A stretch of 55,262 bases of DNA from Motilimonas pumila (GCF_003596335.1 NZ_QZCH01000028.1:1-55262), one strand, 5' to 3'; numbered from the stretch's first letter, positions 1 through 9,101 are shown. A program made the numbers and translations. The notes: generated by a model not told the origin, from the sequence alone.

Positions 1-2
1 TC

Positions 3-509
3 GTGGAGCGTGCGCCCATGACCAATGGCATGTGCCATTTTAACTTGGTGATGCAACACAGATTAAACGCCAAGGTGTCACTCTTAGTATTTCAAGGCGG
101 CGCGAACGTGGATGAATGTCGCCGGGCATGGGAAATGTTATTGCGTTTTATGGATATCGAAGAGCCTTTGCCGAACGTGCCAGACTTAGCCCCCTTTCGC
201 CATCTAGACCCCACAACGGCTGCGTATGACAAGCAGTATCAAGACCTCACCCAGTTAGACTATTGGTATGACTTGTACAACAGTAGCTACTTTTCTCACT
301 GGAAAAACTTTCTACATGATGTGCATGCTCGAGACAAAGATTGTGACTTGGTATTGCTAGAAGAAGCGCACCGAAAGATTTCCAGTGGCGCAATGTACCC
401 AAAGCCGCCCCACATTCCGCTGGCAGTATATCAGCAATGGCAAGCGGAAGGCCGATTTGAGATAAGCACCAAAATATTACTGGATATTGGCGAGTTACCG
501 CCCGAGTAA
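3..509 (+). CDS. T6SS-associated DUF6708-like protein, C-terminal part (cut by window edge)
   Basis: The reading frame is open to the left window edge, so this is probably only the C-terminal part of a longer protein; the GTG at the first possible position is not a convincing start. The 168 visible residues share a pattern with the protein encoded at 855-1835: a Trp-rich stretch, then YMD/FMD, LP(D/N)VP and a DP motif about 10 residues later. This resembles the C-terminal end of DUF6708-type proteins, which often sit beside type VI secretion spike genes. A PAAR gene begins 22 bases downstream, so the two are probably co-transcribed. The role is unknown; an effector-accessory, adaptor or immunity role is inference from context. 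The family name is a recollection of pattern, not a search result. Confidence 0.55.
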   Translation: MERAPMTNGMCHFNLVMQHRLNAKVSLLVFQGGANVDECRRAWEMLLRFMDIEEPLPNVPDLAPFRHLDPTTAAYDKQYQDLTQLDYWYDLYNSSYFSHWKNFLHDVHARDKDCDLVLLEEAHRKISSGAMYPKPPHIPLAVYQQWQAEGRFEISTKILLDIGELPPE

Positions 510-531
510 ATCTTCTAATAAAGGAAAAAAC

Positions 532-816
532 ATGGGAAACGCAGCAAAACTCGGTGATATCGGCACCGCTCACGATGGCTTTCCGCCTACACCGATTACC
601 GCTGGCTCTGGCACGGTAAAAGTAGACGGTATTCCACTGGCGCGAAAAGGTGACCCCTTGGCGCCTCACTCAAAACCTAAACACCCGCCACACGGTCGCA
701 GTATATCGGGTGGCTCAGGTACCGTATTTGCCGACGGTAAACCGGTCGCAAAAACCGGCGATGCGGTCAGCTGTGGCGGTGTCGTCATCGGCGGCGGCAC
801 GGTGAACGTAGGATAG
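532..816 (+). CDS. PAAR-domain type VI secretion spike-tip protein
   Basis: A 94-residue protein that is almost entirely a PAAR domain: GNAAKLGDIGTAHDGFPPTP at the N terminus, then repeated short strands with glycine turns (SGTVKVDGIPLARKGD and SGTVFADGKPVAKTGDAVSCGG). PAAR proteins fold into a sharp cone that caps the VgrG trimer of the type VI secretion system and can carry or recruit effectors. The ATG at 532 is chosen over an in-frame upstream codon at 487 because AAGGA lies just before it and the conserved MGNAAKLGD begins there. There is no C-terminal extension, so any toxin must be a separate protein; the related flanking proteins are candidates for cargo, adaptor or immunity. Confidence 0.9.
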   Translation: MGNAAKLGDIGTAHDGFPPTPITAGSGTVKVDGIPLARKGDPLAPHSKPKHPPHGRSISGGSGTVFADGKPVAKTGDAVSCGGVVIGGGTVNVG

Positions 817-854
817 ATGCTAAGGCTAGATGCATTCAGTCCTGATAAAACCAC

Positions 855-1835
855 ATGTTAAACAAAATACTCAAATACGGCCCAGATGCTTACCGCGCCA
901 AACAAGCCCAAGATTTAGCGGCAGAAAAGCCGTTGTTTGGCGGTGTGCTAAAACAAAAACAGCAAACGCTGAATTTATCTGCCCCTAGCCGCTGGTTTGA
1001 CCACCGTTTTTTTGATAAAGCCACGCCCAAATTTACCGCGCAATTTGCCAAGCCTGAATACCAAAGCGCAGCCCTGCGGTTTGACGCGGAAATGCTACGC
1101 ATACCCCATTATATCAATGGCGGTGGCGGCATGAATGCTCTGATATTAACCCTATGGGCATTTGGTTGGGGAGCAAAATATGCGCTTTTCCCATTTATTA
1201 CTTTGGTATGTTTTTTAATTGCTTATTTGGATATCAAAGCTGGCGATGATGTTACTTATATACAGGCCTATTTTAATGCCCTTATTTTTTCTCATTCAAT
1301 TATTACTCTCCCCTGCTTTATCATGGGGCAAATAGCCAAACTCTACCAATACTATCAAGCCAAAAAAGACCCGGTGATTGCCAAGCGCCACTTTGAGCTG
1401 AATCGCCAAACCGGCCAAGTCATTTTTTACCACGAAGAAACCGAGGCCGTGGAAGCCAGCTTACCCTTTCGTGAGTTTGTGGCAGAAATTCACCCTAAAT
1501 TAAGCCACCAAGGCATTGTGGTGCGTAATGAAGTCTACATTCGTCACTATAAATCAACATGGTATGAGTTTAACGCTGCCCAATTGGGGAACGACCGCAC
1601 GCTATCGGACGCTTACGCCCTGTGGAACTTTATTCAGTGCTACATGGACACCAGTCAAGCTTTACCGGATATTCCGCAACTTGAAATCTGGCGTAAAATC
1701 GACCCTGCCAGCATTGCCGCCGACCAAGCCAGCGGCCGCCAAGAAGATTATTGGCAGCAATACAATAAATGGCAGCTATTTAAAAAGAAGTGGCACCAGA
1801 GTGCATTTAACCAAGCTGAAACGGGCGTCGTATGA
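855..1835 (+). CDS. DUF6708-like membrane protein next to PAAR
   Basis: A 326-residue protein with a soluble N-terminal part (1-90), two predicted membrane segments at about residues 95-125 and 137-162, and a C-terminal part containing FELNRQTGQVIFY, WYEFNA and YMDTSQALPDIPQLEIWRKI. The FNRxTGxV signature and paired membrane helices recall DUF6708 proteins found near T6SS spike genes. Its C-terminal 75 residues resemble the truncated protein at 3-509, so the PAAR gene is bracketed by paralogues. It starts 38 bases after the PAAR stop with only a weak ribosome site. Function is not established. Toxin, adaptor and immunity roles are all possible, and the paralogous pair suggests duplication. 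Confidence 0.6.
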   Translation: MLNKILKYGPDAYRAKQAQDLAAEKPLFGGVLKQKQQTLNLSAPSRWFDHRFFDKATPKFTAQFAKPEYQSAALRFDAEMLRIPHYINGGGGMNALILTLWAFGWGAKYALFPFITLVCFLIAYLDIKAGDDVTYIQAYFNALIFSHSIITLPCFIMGQIAKLYQYYQAKKDPVIAKRHFELNRQTGQVIFYHEETEAVEASLPFREFVAEIHPKLSHQGIVVRNEVYIRHYKSTWYEFNAAQLGNDRTLSDAYALWNFIQCYMDTSQALPDIPQLEIWRKIDPASIAADQASGRQEDYWQQYNKWQLFKKKWHQSAFNQAETGVV

Positions 1836-2085
1836 ACATTTTTTAGGAGACTGGCTTGCCGAGCCATTAGAGGCTGGCTTATGTCTGAGTTTCTTATCTT
1901 TTTATGCCTTCTTTTTACTCGGGGGTACCTGTGCCCTTTGTCGTGGTGAGATAAGCCAATCGACTGAAAATGCCATTTGAAGTCATCTAACCGTGAAAAT
2001 CTTGCTAAAACTGTCACAAATAAATACCCACAAAGCCATTTCGTGATTAATATAGCGCTAAATTTATATTTTTGGAGTTGCTAAG

Positions 2086-2658
2086 ATGCCTAAGGCAAGT
2101 GAAATTAAAAAGAACACCGCGATTGAGTTTAATGGCGATACCTACATCGTACGTGACATTGAACGCTCTGTGCCACAAGGCCGTGCAGGTGGCAGTATCT
2201 ATCGTATGCGCATGTACAGCGTGGGTACTAACCACAAGGTAGATCAATCGTTCAAAGATTCAGAAATGCTTACGTTGGCAGATTTAACGCGTCGTCCAGT
2301 AACCTTCTCATACTCAGACGGTGACGAGTATGTGTTTATGGACAATGACGATTACACGCCTTACAGCTTTGATAAAGCAGCCATTGAAGAAGAGCTATTG
2401 TTCATCAATGAAGACACGACTGGCGTGCAAGCTATCATGGTGAACGACGCGCCGGTAGCCATTGACCTGCCAAGCAGTGTCGAGCTGGTGATCACCGAAA
2501 CTGAGCCATCACTGAAAGGCGGCTCGGCAACGGCGCGCACTAAACCTGCCACTTTATCAACGGGCTTGGTTGTGCAAGTGCCTGAGCATATTGCCCAAGG
2601 CGACAAGATCAAAATCAACGTGGAAGAGCGTAAGTTCACCAGCCGCGCGGATAAATAA
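2086..2658 (+). CDS. efpL: Elongation factor P-like protein EfpL/YeiP
   Basis: A 190-residue three-domain EF-P paralogue. The N-terminal KOW-like domain (residues 1-65) begins [20 protein letters not shown]. The tip loop reads [15 protein letters not shown], with Arg where EF-P carries a modified Lys, which is characteristic of EfpL (formerly YeiP). Two OB-like domains follow, ending [20 protein letters not shown] family proteins enter the ribosomal E site and relieve stalling at polyproline or similar sequences; EfpL is an accessory factor that needs no lysine modification enzyme. GGAG lies before the ATG. The gene stands alone between the T6SS genes and an acetyltransferase. Confidence 0.92.
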   Translation: MPKASEIKKNTAIEFNGDTYIVRDIERSVPQGRAGGSIYRMRMYSVGTNHKVDQSFKDSEMLTLADLTRRPVTFSYSDGDEYVFMDNDDYTPYSFDKAAIEEELLFINEDTTGVQAIMVNDAPVAIDLPSSVELVITETEPSLKGGSATARTKPATLSTGLVVQVPEHIAQGDKIKINVEERKFTSRADK

Positions 2659-2784
2659 TCTTACGTAAAGCAGCTTTAAGTTGCTTCAATGATGGTGAGC
2701 GTTTGTTGTTTGCCATCATTTCCTTTCTTTTCTAGCCTGTTATGCTGTTGTTTTTAGCCTATGCCCAACAAGGTTGTCAGCATA

Positions 2785-3291
2785 ATGAGTGAAACCCAGA
2801 TCTACTTTCTTGAAATGACCGAGCCGGAGCAGCTGCAAGCCAGTTTGCCGTGCCAAGGTTTGTCTGTTATTGAAGCGCAAATTGACCAGTGGCGATTTAA
2901 TCAGTTTTTATACCAACTGGTGGGTCATGCTTGGCAATGGACCGACAAGCTTGATTGGTCGCAGCAGCAGTGGCAAGACTATGTGCAAGACTCAGATTTG
3001 CGCACTTGGGCGGCTTATTATCAAGGCAGTATCGCGGGCTATTTTGAGCTGCACTTTGCCGCCAATGGTGACACTGAGATTAAGTATTTTGGCTTAGCGC
3101 CGGAGTTTATTGGTCGAGGTATGGGCGGCTATCTTTTGTCTCAAGCCCTTACTCAGGCGTGGCAGGTAGCGACCACCCGGCGGGTGTGGGTGCACACCTG
3201 CTCACTGGATCACCCCAGCGCATTGGCCAATTATCAAGCGAGAGGCTTCCACTTGTATCAAACCTTACCCGAATCTGAAGCCGGCTTATAA
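2785..3291 (+). CDS. GNAT-family N-acetyltransferase
   Basis: A GNAT-fold protein. The central acetyl-CoA-binding motif A is visible as IKYFGLAPEFIGRGMGGYLLSQAL, with the R/Q-x-x-G-x-G/A loop (GRGMGG), followed by a strand and HPSALANYQARGF, the typical motif B ending. The substrate cannot be deduced. An in-frame ATG at 2761 lies upstream, but it has no ribosome-binding site; the ATG at 2785 (MSETQIYF) is preceded by AAGG and is preferred, giving 168 residues. The gene is convergent with umuC. A small-molecule or protein N-terminal acetyl acceptor are both possible. Confidence 0.75.
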   Translation: MSETQIYFLEMTEPEQLQASLPCQGLSVIEAQIDQWRFNQFLYQLVGHAWQWTDKLDWSQQQWQDYVQDSDLRTWAAYYQGSIAGYFELHFAANGDTEIKYFGLAPEFIGRGMGGYLLSQALTQAWQVATTRRVWVHTCSLDHPSALANYQARGFHLYQTLPESEAGL

Positions 3292-3421
3292 CGTGAGGCG
3301 GACGATGTTACTGCTGATGAGTGGCCATGATTGGATTTCCAAAGAGGGCATTTTTGGCCGCGCTTTGCATGCTTGGTTTTGATGATTTTAGCAATGGCTA
3401 GGCAATACTGCATGGTCGCAG

Positions 3422-3437
3422 TAACGGTTCGCCGTTA
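3422..3437. terminator. Short inverted repeat between convergent GNAT and umuC genes
   Basis: TAACGG-TTCG-CCGTTA forms a 6-bp stem with a four-base loop and overlaps the umuC stop codon. On the plus strand it is followed shortly by TTTT. It sits where a bidirectional terminator would be expected, but the uridine tract is poor, so the call is weak. Confidence 0.35.
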
Positions 3438-4691
3438 ACATTTTATGTGTGGCAGGTCGCGCCAGCGCGTGGTGTATTGGGGGGTTAGCAGTTGTCTGCG
3501 CATGGCCCATTTTTGTTCTATGCCTTGGGCGGCCACAAACAGGGTGTCAGTCCCGTATTTTTGGTTAATGGTGTCTAAGGTTTGCATTAATTCGGGGTTA
3601 CCAGCAGGCTCGCTAAGCCAGTCCAATTGCTGCTGGGTGGTACTGGATAAGTCCAATAATCCTACGCCCACTTTGTAATATTGCACGCCATCTTGATAGA
3701 GCTGATGGCTTAACTGGCGAGTCGCGCTAATGATCACTTGAGTGTCATTACAGGGCTGGCTAAAACGCAATAAACGTTTAAAGCTCACTGGGTGTTCATC
3801 GTAAGCGGAGTTACTGGCAAAACACATTAATAGTTGGCAAGCTGAATGCTGCTGGCGGGCTTTGTAGGCAGCAATGCTGGCGTGTTTACTCAAGGCTTGT
3901 TGCAGTGAGGTTTTATCTGTGATCCGTTGCCCCATGCTGCGGGTTGAGAATATTTGCTGTTTGTCGGCGCGATTGCTTTGCCAAGCAATACAGGGCTGGC
4001 CATTTAATTCGCGAATACAACGCTCCACTTCTACGCTAAATTGGCGTTTGGCTAATGCTGGGGCGTAGTCGGCTAACGCCAACGCGTTGTGAATATTGAG
4101 AAGTTTAAGTTTGGCGGCCAATCGCCGGCCGATGCCCCAAACGTCTTCTACTGCCATATGACTTAATACGTGTCGATACGCTGAGGCTTGCTCAAGCACG
4201 CACACGCCTTGGTATTGTGGCTGTTTCTTGGCGGCATGGTTGGCCGCTTTTGCAAGCGTTAGTGTGGGCGCGATACCCACACATACTGGCAAACGACAAG
4301 TTTGCCATACGGTGCGGCGCAGCTGCTGGCCGTGTAAGTTGAAATCACGAATGGCGTGACCGCAGTGGTGTAGACGTAAGAAGCATTCATCAATGCTGTA
4401 AATGTGTTGTTCAGGCGCAAATTGACCAATAACTTGCATCATTTTGGCTGACAAATCGGCATACAATTCATAGTTGGAAGAGCACGCGATAATGCCCAGC
4501 TGTTGGCATTGCTGTTGAATCTTGAAAAAGGGTTGAAATTTAGGCACGCCTAGGGCTTTAGCTTGCCGGTTTGCTGCGACTATCATGCCGTCGTTATTCG
4601 ACAAAACAATCACTGGGCGGCCGCGCCATTGGGGCCGAAAAACCTGCTCTGCGCTGCAATAAAAGCTGTTGGCATCGACTAACGCATACAT
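3435..4691 (-). CDS. umuC: DNA polymerase V catalytic subunit UmuC
   Basis: A 418-residue Y-family translesion polymerase, close to the usual length of about 422. It starts MYALVDANSFYCSAEQVF; Asp6 and the SIDECF motif (Asp101-Glu102) are the metal-binding catalytic residues. Helix-hairpin-helix (VWGIGRRLAAKLKLLNI), little-finger and C-terminal regions follow. With cleaved UmuD it forms the error-prone Pol V (UmuD'2C) that copies past DNA lesions. It lies 66 bases downstream of umuD in the same orientation and must share the LexA-controlled promoter before umuD. No frameshift or lost catalytic residue is seen. Confidence 0.96.
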   Translation of the reverse strand: MYALVDANSFYCSAEQVFRPQWRGRPVIVLSNNDGMIVAANRQAKALGVPKFQPFFKIQQQCQQLGIIACSSNYELYADLSAKMMQVIGQFAPEQHIYSIDECFLRLHHCGHAIRDFNLHGQQLRRTVWQTCRLPVCVGIAPTLTLAKAANHAAKKQPQYQGVCVLEQASAYRHVLSHMAVEDVWGIGRRLAAKLKLLNIHNALALADYAPALAKRQFSVEVERCIRELNGQPCIAWQSNRADKQQIFSTRSMGQRITDKTSLQQALSKHASIAAYKARQQHSACQLLMCFASNSAYDEHPVSFKRLLRFSQPCNDTQVIISATRQLSHQLYQDGVQYYKVGVGLLDLSSTTQQQLDWLSEPAGNPELMQTLDTINQKYGTDTLFVAAQGIEQKWAMRRQLLTPQYTTRWRDLPHIKC

Positions 4692-4757
4692 GGTGGATTG
4701 ATTCCCGTTGGTAAGTGGGTATAGGTAAGGGAGTGAACGCGCAATTGTGTTAATGCG

Positions 4758-5162
4758 TTAGCTGACTAATAAGTGGCTGGGGTAGTGGCACCGAATCGAT
4801 CGGATCACTACGCCTTCAAGGGTAAAAGTATCGGCTTCTTGTAATTGCACAGGCGGCCAAGCATCATTAGCTGACAGCAAACGCCGCCCTTTGCAATCGA
4901 GTAACTTACACACAAACTCACCGTTAAAATTGGCCACGATCACATCCCCTTGTTGGGCTTTAATGTGACGGTCCACAATTAGGATATCACCACTGAAGAT
5001 CCCCACACCTTGCATTGACTCGCCATACGCACGACCAATGAAGGTAGCATTGGGATGCTCGATTAATAACTCATCTAAACTAAGGGTTAACTGGGTGTAC
5101 TCTTGCGCAGGAGACTCAAAGCCAATAATGCCTGCACTAGCAGCAATAGGTATCACTTTCAT
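4758..5162 (-). CDS. umuD: DNA polymerase V accessory protein UmuD
   Basis: A 134-residue LexA/S24-type self-cleaving protein. The catalytic Ser49 (YGESMQ) and Lys86 (EFVCKLL) are 37 residues apart, the same spacing as Ser60/Lys97 of E. coli UmuD. The start MKVIPIAASAGIIGFESPAQ is chosen because the longer frame (from 5219) would translate through the LexA box. The segment before FESPAQEY is about 10 residues shorter than in E. coli, and no Cys-Gly cleavage pair is present; Ala10-Gly11 is a candidate site by inference. RecA filaments should trigger cleavage to UmuD', which partners UmuC. First gene of the umuDC operon, without a clear Shine-Dalgarno sequence. Confidence 0.93.
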   Translation of the reverse strand: MKVIPIAASAGIIGFESPAQEYTQLTLSLDELLIEHPNATFIGRAYGESMQGVGIFSGDILIVDRHIKAQQGDVIVANFNGEFVCKLLDCKGRRLLSANDAWPPVQLQEADTFTLEGVVIRSIRCHYPSHLLVS

Positions 5163-5171
5163 AATATCGAA

Positions 5172-5191
5172 TACTGTATAAATAAACAGTA
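5172..5191 (-). promoter_or_regulatory. LexA (SOS) operator of umuDC
   Basis: TACTGTATAAATAAACAGTA matches the gammaproteobacterial LexA consensus taCTGT-N8-ACAGta at every conserved position. It lies 9 bases upstream of the umuD start and overlaps the end of the predicted -10 element, so LexA would block transcription until DNA damage. Confidence 0.93.
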
Positions 5192-5219
5192 TTATGTGGC
5201 GATTTACAGTAAAAGTCAA
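5191..5219 (-). promoter_or_regulatory. Predicted sigma-70 promoter of umuDC
   Basis: Read on the minus strand: TTGACT (5219-5214), a 17-base spacer, then CATAAT (5196-5191). Transcription would start inside the adjacent LexA box, leaving a leader of about 20 bases. Confidence 0.65.
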
Positions 5220-5317
5220 AAGATAGACATATCTCCTGATTTGACCGGGTAGTTTTAGTTTGATCTACTTGTTAGTTATGAGATATTAGTGATTACGTCG
5301 TCATACTAGGAGCTGTA

Positions 5318-7012
5318 ATGTTAAGCCAAAGCAGTTTTTTACTGGATAAGAATAATAGAGACTTGTTTTTACAGGCGGCAGACCTTGATGGCGAGGCCAA
5401 TACTCAGCAAGTGCGCACATTATTGGCTGAAACTGAATTTAAACGTTTTAAGTTGAGCCAAGTGGGTTTGGCTGAGGTTGAAAAGCTGATTGCCAGTATC
5501 AAAGCCGCGGTAACGGCAGCGACTGAAGCAGGCACAGTGAACGCTGATACGAGTACGCCAGAGGCGAACAATATTCTTATTGCTCAGCGGGTTGATGCGA
5601 CCTTGGCGATTGCTATCAGTGACGACAAAATGGTGGCCCACGCCACGTTGACTGCGTCGTGGGCTGGTAAAAGCGTTACCGAAGAAGCGGTAAGCGCGGC
5701 ACTAGAAGAAACCGGCGTAGTACAAGGCATTATCTCGAAAAACATTCAAGCTTTGGTGCAAACCGGTCGCAACAGTGCTCCGGGGCAAGCGTTAAAGGTA
5801 CCAGTGGCAAAGGGTAAACCGGCCGAGAATGGTAAAGATACACGTTTTGAGCGTTTGGTAGAAACCATGCGTGAACGAGTATTAAAGCCGAAAGAGCTTG
5901 AGGGCGGCAAGGTAGACATGCGCGATTTAGGGGATATTGTTACCGTGTCTGCGGGCAAACCCATAATGCGTAAACACGATCGCACCTTAGGCCATGATGG
6001 TTTCACGGTGACGGGCGAAGTGCTTGAGCATACCGAAGGTGAAGAGCTGGAATTTGACGCCGGTAAAAATACCCAAATCAGTCCTAAAAATGCGCACTAT
6101 TTAGTGGCAACCGCCACCGGCATGCCCATAGAGATTGAGCGGGGCATGATAGTCGACGATGTGCTGGTGATAAAAAATGTTGACGTGAAATACGGCAACG
6201 TCAACTTTGATGGCAGCTTGATCATTGAAGGCGATATTTGTGAAGGCATGAAGGTGGAAGCCACTGGTGATATTTCTGTCGCCGGTTTAATAGAGTCTGC
6301 TGAGGTAAAAGCGGGCGGCAATATTCATGTAGCAAAAGGCATTATTGGTCATCAGAGTGAAGATGAAGATCATCACTATAGCTGCGAGTTGTATGCAGGT
6401 GGCAAAATTGACGGCGTCTTTGCTCAATATACCCAAATGGAAGCCAACGACGATATCCACTTTACTAGCCAGTTGAACCACTGTGACGTGACGTGCTACG
6501 GCCGAGTCAGCGTGATGGACGAGCCGCAACGACGCGGTTTAATACTCGGTGGCCATATCCGTGCCCGCCAAGGCGTGCATTGCGTGAATATTGGTGCAGA
6601 AGCTGGAACCCGTACCGAGGTTGAATTTATCGGTGAGCTAGAAGCAAAACAACTAGAGCTAAAAGTCCTGCAACAAGATATTGATAAAAGCCATGACAAG
6701 CTGAGTGAAATCATCGCGGTAAAGCTGAAATTAAAAGTCATGCCAGAGGGGGAGAAAAAGCAAGGTATCGTGCAGCGCCTGGCCCTTAATGAGCGTCACG
6801 AACAAGAAAAAATCAAAGCCGATGAGCAGTTAATCGTAAAAGTGGAAGAGGAAATAAAAGCCTACCTTGCGGAAGCGAAATTAGTGGCGAAACAAGTTAT
6901 TTACTCGGGTGTGAAAGTGAATTTGGCACAGGCGCAAATGATCACGCAACACCGCCAGCAAAACAGCGAAATAAAAATGCAAGAGGGTGAGCTAATCTGC
7001 CACGCCAATTAA
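5318..7012 (+). CDS. FapA/DUF342-family protein with central beta-helix and coiled coil
   Basis: A 564-residue DUF342 protein. The N-terminal 160 residues are variable. The middle (about 190-420) has the glycine-rich repeating strands typical of the family (VKYGNVNFDGSLIIEGDI, VEATGDISVAGLIESAEVKA, LYAGGKIDGVFAQ), which form a right-handed beta-helix. Residues of about 430-530 are Glu/Lys/Leu-rich and likely coiled coil. Relatives are called flagellar assembly protein A and have been linked to polar targeting of flagellar or chemosensory components in Vibrio, but no flagellar gene is nearby. AGGAG at 5308 supports the start. It is divergent from umuD and followed by a terminator before thrS. 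The cellular role is uncertain. Confidence 0.8.
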   Translation: MLSQSSFLLDKNNRDLFLQAADLDGEANTQQVRTLLAETEFKRFKLSQVGLAEVEKLIASIKAAVTAATEAGTVNADTSTPEANNILIAQRVDATLAIAISDDKMVAHATLTASWAGKSVTEEAVSAALEETGVVQGIISKNIQALVQTGRNSAPGQALKVPVAKGKPAENGKDTRFERLVETMRERVLKPKELEGGKVDMRDLGDIVTVSAGKPIMRKHDRTLGHDGFTVTGEVLEHTEGEELEFDAGKNTQISPKNAHYLVATATGMPIEIERGMIVDDVLVIKNVDVKYGNVNFDGSLIIEGDICEGMKVEATGDISVAGLIESAEVKAGGNIHVAKGIIGHQSEDEDHHYSCELYAGGKIDGVFAQYTQMEANDDIHFTSQLNHCDVTCYGRVSVMDEPQRRGLILGGHIRARQGVHCVNIGAEAGTRTEVEFIGELEAKQLELKVLQQDIDKSHDKLSEIIAVKLKLKVMPEGEKKQGIVQRLALNERHEQEKIKADEQLIVKVEEEIKAYLAEAKLVAKQVIYSGVKVNLAQAQMITQHRQQNSEIKMQEGELICHAN

Positions 7013-7028
7013 TTTTACCCAGTCCTAT

Positions 7029-7053
7029 ACACGCAAGGGATTTCCTTGCGTGT
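7029..7053 (+). terminator. 10-bp stem-loop after the DUF342 gene
   Basis: ACACGCAAGG and CCTTGCGTGT pair perfectly around a five-base loop (GATTT), 17 bases after the DUF342 stop. It lacks a following T-run, so it may act as an RNA 3' stabiliser or a weak terminator. Confidence 0.45.
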
Positions 7054-7057
7054 GGCG

Positions 7058-7086
7058 TTGATTTGATGGCCAATTTTGACTAATAT
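7058..7086 (+). promoter_or_regulatory. Predicted sigma-70 promoter upstream of thrS
   Basis: TTGATT (7058-7063), a spacer of exactly 17 bases, and TAATAT (7081-7086). A transcript would begin near 7093, immediately before the terminator-like hairpin at 7101-7126, which gives an attenuator-like layout. Confidence 0.45.
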
Positions 7087-7100
7087 TCCCTGCTCATTCA

Positions 7101-7126
7101 CTTTCGACCTGTCGAAAGTTTTTTTT
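7101..7126 (+). terminator. Rho-independent terminator or attenuator before thrS
   Basis: CTTTCGA and TCGAAAG pair around a four-base loop, followed directly by eight T residues. It ends 46 bases before the thrS start. It either terminates the DUF342 transcript or attenuates transcription from the promoter just upstream. Confidence 0.7.
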
Positions 7127-7172
7127 CAAGTGGCGCTTGGTATGCGTCACCACTGTGACTTAAGGAAAAACC

Positions 7173-9098
7173 ATGCCTTTAATTACACTTCCTGATGGCA
7201 GCCAACGCCAATTCGATAACACTACAAGCGTAATGGAGATTGCCAAGGACATCGGTCCTGGTCTAGCCAAAGCCTGTATTGCCGGTCGCGTTGACGGCGT
7301 ATTGGTTGATGCGTGTGATCCCATTGATAAGGATGTCAATGTTTCTATCATCACTGCGAAAGATGAAGAAGGCCTTGAAATTATTCGCCATTCTTGTGCG
7401 CACTTAATTGGTCATGCTATTAAGCAACTATGGCCAAACACCAAGATGGCCATCGGTCCTACTATCGACAACGGTTTTTACTACGACGTTGAAATGGAAG
7501 AGCCGTTATCTGAAGATGATCTTGCCAAGCTTGAAAAGCGCATGCTTGAGTTGGCAAAAACCAACTATGACGTTGTGAAAAAGAAAGTCAGCCTTGAAGA
7601 AGCCGCTGAAGTATTCAAAAGCCGCGGTGAGAGCTACAAGCTTGAAATCATTGAAGGCATTGAAGCGGGCGCTCGCCCTGGCTTATATCATCATGAAGAA
7701 TACGTTGACATGTGTCGTGGCCCACACGTGCCAAACATGAAATTTTGTCACCACTTTAAACTGATGAAAGTGGCCGGTGCTTACTGGCGTGGTGATTCAA
7801 ACAACAAGATGTTACAGCGCATTTACGGCACTGCTTGGGCTGACAAAAAGCAGCTTAAGGGTTACTTAAAACGTTTAGAAGAAGCGGCCAAGCGTGATCA
7901 CCGTAAAATTGGTAAGCAACTTGACCTTTACCACATGCAAGAAGAAGCGCCGGGTATGGTGTTCTGGCATGACGCGGGTTGGACAATATTCCGTGAGCTA
8001 GAAAGCTTTGTACGTGAAAAACTAGTGGAATACGATTACCAAGAAGTGAAAGGTCCACAAATTCTGGACAAATCGTTATGGGAAAAATCGGGTCACTGGG
8101 ACAAGTACGCTGACGGTATGTTCTGTACTTGCAGCGAAAACCGTGAATACGCGATTAAGCCGATGAACTGTCCAGGTCACGTGCAAATCTTTAACCAAGG
8201 TTTGAAATCGTACCGCGACTTACCGCTGCGTATGGCCGAGTTTGGCTCTTGTCACCGTAATGAGCCGTCTGGTTCACTGCACGGCTTGATGCGTGTACGT
8301 GGTTTCACGCAAGATGATGCGCATATTTTCTGTACCGAAGATCAAATTCTTGAAGAAGTGTCGAGCTGTATTGACATGGTATTTGAAACCTATAAGACAT
8401 TCGGTTTCACTGACATTGAAATTAAGCTGTCTACGCGCCCTGAAAAGCGTGTAGGTGAAGACGCAATATGGGACAAAGCCGAGAAGGCGTTGGCAGATGC
8501 GTTAGACTCGAAAGACTTAACATTCCAATACTTGCCAGGTGAGGGAGCGTTTTACGGTCCTAAGATTGAATTCACCTTGTATGATTGTCTTGACCGTGCG
8601 TGGCAGTGTGGTACGGTTCAGCTTGACTTCTCTATGCCGGGCCGCCTTGGTGCTTCTTACGTAGGTGAAGACAACGAACGTCATGTACCTGTGATGATTC
8701 ACCGTGCAATTTTAGGCTCATTAGAGCGTTTCATCGGCATTTTAACCGAAGATTACGCAGGATTTTTCCCAACTTGGTTATCACCAGTGCAAGCGGTAGT
8801 CATGAATATTACTGACAAACAAGCCGATTTTGCGCAAGAAGTTGTGAAAAAGATGAAAAAAGCGGGCATTAGAGCAAATGCAGACTTGAGAAATGAGAAG
8901 ATAGGCTTTAAAATCCGCGAGCATACTTTAAAGCGTGTACCTTATATGTTGGTTATCGGCGACAAAGAAGTCGAAGCTGGCGAAGTAGCGGTAAGGACAC
9001 GAAAGGGCGACGATCTCGGTAAATTCAAAGTCGAAGACTTGATTACCAAATTAACACAAGAGATTGCCGACCGAACTCAAATCAATTCGGAGGAATAA
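7173..9098 (+). CDS. thrS: Threonine--tRNA ligase
   Basis: A 641-residue class II synthetase, the usual length. Order: N-terminal TGS-like domain (1-62), second N-terminal editing domain (about 65-225, with [10 protein letters not shown] and [13 protein letters not shown]), the catalytic core with [10 protein letters not shown] and the motif 2 region [20 protein letters not shown], and the anticodon-binding domain (about 540-641). Cys and His residues for the active-site zinc are in MNCPGH and the downstream core. AAGGA lies six bases before the ATG. It is the first gene of the thrS-infC-rpmI-rplT translation cluster. In E. coli thrS represses its own translation through a leader operator; a similar structure is not obvious here. 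Confidence 0.98.
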   Translation: MPLITLPDGSQRQFDNTTSVMEIAKDIGPGLAKACIAGRVDGVLVDACDPIDKDVNVSIITAKDEEGLEIIRHSCAHLIGHAIKQLWPNTKMAIGPTIDNGFYYDVEMEEPLSEDDLAKLEKRMLELAKTNYDVVKKKVSLEEAAEVFKSRGESYKLEIIEGIEAGARPGLYHHEEYVDMCRGPHVPNMKFCHHFKLMKVAGAYWRGDSNNKMLQRIYGTAWADKKQLKGYLKRLEEAAKRDHRKIGKQLDLYHMQEEAPGMVFWHDAGWTIFRELESFVREKLVEYDYQEVKGPQILDKSLWEKSGHWDKYADGMFCTCSENREYAIKPMNCPGHVQIFNQGLKSYRDLPLRMAEFGSCHRNEPSGSLHGLMRVRGFTQDDAHIFCTEDQILEEVSSCIDMVFETYKTFGFTDIEIKLSTRPEKRVGEDAIWDKAEKALADALDSKDLTFQYLPGEGAFYGPKIEFTLYDCLDRAWQCGTVQLDFSMPGRLGASYVGEDNERHVPVMIHRAILGSLERFIGILTEDYAGFFPTWLSPVQAVVMNITDKQADFAQEVVKKMKKAGIRANADLRNEKIGFKIREHTLKRVPYMLVIGDKEVEAGEVAVRTRKGDDLGKFKVEDLITKLTQEIADRTQINSEE

Positions 9099-9101
9099 GC
9101 T

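Noticed and set aside
1516..1980. 154-residue frame running past the end of the DUF6708-like gene
   Set aside because: Most of it is the wrong frame of the real gene; only the last 48 residues are outside it, and they match nothing recognisable. A frameshifted tail was considered, but the main frame ends cleanly.
3305..3382. A 25-residue frame after the GNAT gene, possibly a gene remnant
   Set aside because: Too short, without a ribosome site or recognisable similarity.
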